Assembly (NCBI GenBank): GCA_004558595.1
Contig: SFCN01000042.1
Coordinates: 1 to 17,741 of the forward strand
Direction of reading: 5' to 3'
From: Phascolarctobacterium sp.
Lineage (GTDB): Bacteria > Bacillota > Negativicutes > Acidaminococcales > Acidaminococcaceae
DNA: 17,741 nucleotides
The notes beneath the pieces were generated by a model. That model saw nothing but the letters and a program-made list of their open reading frames with translations, was not told where the DNA came from and ran no database searches. This document shows, piece by piece, positions 15,075-17,741 of the stretch (its first letter is position 1; the number at the start of each line of letters is the position of its first letter). The translations under genes were made by a program, and so were the position numbers.

Positions 15075-15107
15075 CGGTAAGCGTTAAATTCTTAACAAAA
15101 AATTAAG

Positions 15108-15839
15108 TTATTTGCTACCAGAAAAAATCACCTTTAACGCGAACTTAGGCAGGGCCAACATCCTCATGAAGCGGCTGGGCTGCTTATAAAGGCGGAACGC
15201 CCACTCCAAGGATGCATCCTGCATCCATTTAGGTGCCCTTTCCATCTTACCGGCCAGTACATCGAAGCTACCCCCGATACCCATCAAAATACGGGGCTTG
15301 AGCTCCTCTCTATGAGCTAAAATCCACCTCTCCTGCTTAGGAGCTCCAAGAGCTACAAAGAGCATTTCTGCGCCGGACTGATTAATCGCTTCTATGATAG
15401 CAGGAACATCGGCGTCAGTGAAATAACCATTGTGGCAGCCCACAATCTTTACCCCAGGATACATTTCCTCGCTCTTGGCCTTAGCAGCCTCCGCAATACC
15501 GGGAGAACCACCGAAAAAATAAGCCTTATAGCCCTTCTTCGCTGACAAAGCCAATAGTTGATTATATAAATCAAAGCCAGCCACTCGCTCCGGCACCTTG
15601 TAGCCCAAATGACGTCCGGCCCACACAGCTCCTGCTCCATCCGGAAGCACAAGCTCCGCTTTCTGGCTGATAATACTATTATAGGCGGCGTCCTCTTGGC
15701 ACATCATGATGATTTCCGCATTGGCCGTAACAACGAAGGTTTGCTCCCCTGCCAGCATACGCTGCTCTAAGGAATCCACAGCCTGCTTCATGGTCATAGG
15801 ATGCACAGGCACGCCCAAAATTTTTATTGGCTCTATCAT
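15108..15839 (-). CDS. WecG/TagA/CpsF-family glycosyltransferase (GT26)
   Basis: Transfers a sugar (UDP-N-acetylmannosamine in the characterised WecG and TagA) to a lipid-linked acceptor during surface polysaccharide or teichoic-acid-like polymer synthesis. The 243 residues have the family blocks in order: TANAEI (38-43), LPDGAGAVWAGR (65-76), RVAGFDL, YFFGGSPG, GAPKQERW with the conserved Lys-Gln-Glu, GIGGSFDVLAG, and LEWAFRL followed by PSRFMRM near the C-terminus. The last block is a basic membrane-associating tail in this family. The ATG at 15839 has GTGAGG 7 nt upstream. It lies 45 nt after the response regulator with no promoter or terminator between them, so cotranscription is likely. 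The exact polymer cannot be told; in a diderm, LPS or another surface glycan is likely. Confidence 0.9.
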   Translation of the reverse strand: MIEPIKILGVPVHPMTMKQAVDSLEQRMLAGEQTFVVTANAEIIMMCQEDAAYNSIISQKAELVLPDGAGAVWAGRHLGYKVPERVAGFDLYNQLLALSAKKGYKAYFFGGSPGIAEAAKAKSEEMYPGVKIVGCHNGYFTDADVPAIIEAINQSGAEMLFVALGAPKQERWILAHREELKPRILMGIGGSFDVLAGKMERAPKWMQDASLEWAFRLYKQPSRFMRMLALPKFALKVIFSGSK

Positions 15840-15884
15840 ACTCTAGCCTCACTTTAATCTTGCTTTTTCTCGTCTTTATGGTGT

Positions 15885-16589
15885 TTATTGAATATAAGCC
15901 TTCAAAACATCGCTATGCTTATCGAGGCACAAATATTTATAAACAGGTCGACCTACGGAGCCACGATGTAAATCAAGCTTTAACAAATGCAGTGATTTTA
16001 AAAACTCTAAATATTTACGAATGGAAACTCGGGAAATGCCAACCTTAGCAGCCACTTCCTCGGTGGTAAACATGCCCTCCATCTGGCAAATGCTCTGCCA
16101 CACAGTGGACAAGGTATTCTTGTCCAAGCCCTTGGGCAAGCTCACAGCTACCTGTTCCTCACGCAGGATAATGGTTTGGTCCAGATCGGACTGCTCAATA
16201 ATGCTTTGCTCGGAGACGATGTGATACCGCTTCATATAATTATTTAAGGCCAAATTAAAACGCTCGAACTCAAAGGGCTTAATAATGTAGTCCACAGCCC
16301 CTAACCGTAAAGCCTGTTTAATCTTGTCCTTATCATTGGCAGCGGATACGATAATCACGTCCACGTCGTAGCCACGCTCCCTAATCTTGGCTAAAAGCTG
16401 GAGGCCATCCATGGTCGGCATAAAAATATCCAAAATCAACAAATCATAGGATTTTTTCCCCAGAAGCCTTAAAGCCACATCCCCGTTATTAGCAATATCA
16501 CAGAGCTGGAAGCCCTTTATCTGACTCAAATAATGCTCGTGAAGCTGAGCAACCATGGGATCATCTTCAACAACTAGTACATTGATCAC
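15885..16589 (-). CDS. Response regulator of the CitB/DcuR family
   Basis: Receiver domain (about 1-120) with acidic pocket Asp9/Asp10, phosphoacceptor Asp54 in LILDIFMP, Ser82 and Lys104 in IKPFEF. A linker follows, then a C-terminal winged-helix or HTH region with FTTEEVAAKVGISRVSIRKYLEFL (about 174-197). This layout is that of CitB/DcuR regulators that respond to citrate or C4-dicarboxylates. Length is 234 residues. The start is GTG (cac at 16587-16589), one base after the kinase TAG, with AAGGAGGT about 8 nt upstream inside the kinase gene, so the two are translationally linked. Its targets are not shown by the window; tctC and the dicarboxylate genes of the organism are candidates only. 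Confidence 0.93.
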   Translation of the reverse strand: MINVLVVEDDPMVAQLHEHYLSQIKGFQLCDIANNGDVALRLLGKKSYDLLILDIFMPTMDGLQLLAKIRERGYDVDVIIVSAANDKDKIKQALRLGAVDYIIKPFEFERFNLALNNYMKRYHIVSEQSIIEQSDLDQTIILREEQVAVSLPKGLDKNTLSTVWQSICQMEGMFTTEEVAAKVGISRVSIRKYLEFLKSLHLLKLDLHRGSVGRPVYKYLCLDKHSDVLKAYIQ

Positions 16590-16590
16590 G

Positions 16591-17741
16591 CTAATCTACC
16601 TCCTTTTTCACAGGTAATCTAACGGTAAAGACGGTGCCTTCACCTAAGCTAGATTCCACAGAAATAGTGCCATTGAGGCTGTCCACGCTTTGCTTAGCCA
16701 AAAATAACCCAAAGCCATGGCCGCTATCCCCCTTGGTACTAAAGCCGCGATGATAGATTTGTTTAATCGTCTCCTCGCTCATGCCTGGACCGGAATCCTC
16801 TACCACAATGACAATTTCCTTGTCAAAGTCTAAAATTGAAAGATTGACAATACGCTCCCCATCAAAATTCTTTAAAGCGTCAAAGGCATTTTCAATTAAA
16901 TTACCGGCGATAAGCACAAGATCGTGCACGGAGGGAACATCAAGATCTCCGTGAATTTCACTCTCTTCCGATAAGGAAAAATCTATGTCCAGCTCACGGC
17001 TACGACTGATTTTTCCGAGGATAAAGCCAGAAAGAGTGATGTCCTTTAAACGAGTCACAATGTAGGATACCTCGGACTGCCTGTTATAAGCAATTTCCTT
17101 AGTATAATTTTTTAGCTCATCATAAGCCTTCATATCAATGAGGCCCATAATGACGTGCATTTTATTCATAAACTCATGGGTTTGAGCTCTAAGAGCGGTG
17201 GCATAATTCTTAAAGCCCGTCAGCTGATTTGCCAATTCTTCAACGACGGACTTCTTGCGGAAGGTTATAACTGCGCCTAAAATACGTTGGCCCCCATCCA
17301 AACCCAAAAGTGGTACGGCTGTCATAACAAAGACAGTATTACCAAATTTGATGGACGCATCCGCAAAGCTCCTACCCTCTTTAATAATATCATGCAAGGG
17401 CACATGTTTCAAGACATCCATAGCAGATTTACCACATAGGTCATCTGTATCAGCAATATCCGCCTGCTTCAAAAGCATCTTAGCCTCGAAGTTGACCACG
17501 GTAATAATACCGTTAGCATTAATATTGATGATACCCTCGCGCACGGAGTTCAAAATAATATTGCGCTCCTGCAGCAAACGAGCAATCTCCTCAGGTTCAT
17601 AGCCAAAGAGTACCTTTTTGATACCTCCGGCAAGAAAAATAGCACCCAAAATACCAATGACCAAGCCAAAGCAAGTGGTCAACAGCAGGAATAAAACTGC
17701 ATCAATAGTGGATTTATTGATGATTTCGTCAGAATAGCCTG
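16591..17741 (-). CDS. Sensor histidine kinase of the CitA/DcuS family (5' end cut by window)
   Basis: The open frame continues to the right edge; the nominal start at 17682 is an internal TTG inside a membrane helix. The 382 visible residues begin with the end of a periplasmic sensor domain (GYSDEIINKS), then transmembrane helix 2 (about 14-40), a cytoplasmic PAS domain (about 60-165), and the dimerisation helix with THEFMNKMH, where His188 of the fragment (codon 17176-17178) is the phosphorylated residue. The ATPase domain follows with NLIENAFDAL, DSGPGM, the GFSTKGDSGHGFGL lid and the C-terminus. HEFMNK(L/M)H is diagnostic of the CitA/DcuS family, which senses citrate, C4-dicarboxylates or related acids. 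The ligand domain is mostly missing, so the signal is unknown. It is directly followed by its regulator. Confidence 0.93.
   Translation of the reverse strand, partial: GYSDEIINKSTIDAVLFLLLTTCFGLVIGILGAIFLAGGIKKVLFGYEPEEIARLLQERNIILNSVREGIININANGIITVVNFEAKMLLKQADIADTDDLCGKSAMDVLKHVPLHDIIKEGRSFADASIKFGNTVFVMTAVPLLGLDGGQRILGAVITFRKKSVVEELANQLTGFKNYATALRAQTHEFMNKMHVIMGLIDMKAYDELKNYTKEIAYNRQSEVSYIVTRLKDITLSGFILGKISRSRELDIDFSLSEESEIHGDLDVPSVHDLVLIAGNLIENAFDALKNFDGERIVNLSILDFDKEIVIVVEDSGPGMSEETIKQIYHRGFSTKGDSGHGFGLFLAKQSVDSLNGTISVESSLGEGTVFTVRLPVKKEVD

Noticed and set aside
17680..17682. TTG as the start of the histidine kinase
   Set aside because: The reading frame stays open to the window edge, and this codon lies inside the second membrane helix. 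The gene is truncated by the window instead.
1..17741. CRISPR arrays, tRNA or rRNA genes, insertion sequences and phage genes
   Set aside because: I saw no repeat-spacer pattern, no tRNA-like cloverleaf, no transposase or integrase motif and no flanking inverted repeats.

Overview
All genes in this window read on the minus strand, so transcription runs from high to low coordinates. The content points to an anaerobic, diderm member of the Negativicutes (Firmicutes with an outer membrane), perhaps close to Phascolarctobacterium or a relative. This rests on an early-cobalt-insertion (anaerobic) vitamin B12 pathway, a phosphatidylethanolamine pathway (pssA/psd), a WecG/TagA-type envelope glycosyltransferase, a DcuS/CitA-type two-component system, and Shine-Dalgarno and promoter sequences of Firmicutes style. 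The taxon is an inference; no rRNA or other marker gene is present.

Region 1 (1-9777) is one long cobalamin-biosynthesis operon. In transcription order it is promoter (9749-9777), cobalamin riboswitch with intrinsic terminator (about 9514-9740), cbiD, cbiL, cbiF, cbiG, cbiH, cbiJ, a cbiE-cbiT fusion, cbiA, cbiB, and a cobD-like threonine-phosphate decarboxylase that runs off the left edge. Neighbouring genes overlap by 1-14 nt or are separated by at most about 20 nt, and no internal terminator is evident. The enzymes take (cobalt-)precorrin-2 through ring methylation, contraction, reduction and decarboxylation, then a,c-diamide amidation and attachment of the aminopropanol arm. cbiC, cbiP, the cobalt chelatase and the lower-loop genes are not in the window.

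Region 2 (9778-12146) holds a Fur-box-like palindrome, then an orphan TctC-type lipoprotein receptor with its own promoter and terminator, and a cytoplasmic four-Asp-box sialidase-like protein with its own promoter.

Region 3 (12200-15074) is an envelope transcription unit: psd, pssA and a membrane GT2 glycosyltransferase, closed by a strong terminator. Its promoter is interleaved with the terminator hairpin of the upstream unit.

Region 4 (15108-17741) holds a histidine kinase (cut by the right edge), its response regulator and a WecG/TagA/CpsF glycosyltransferase, all probably cotranscribed.

I do not see a clearly undescribed multi-gene system. The best second-look items are the promoter nested in a terminator at 15003-15074, the sialidase-like protein with no signal peptide, the orphan TctC, the Fur-like site beside the B12 promoter, and an Asp-to-Cys change in a conserved CbiL motif.
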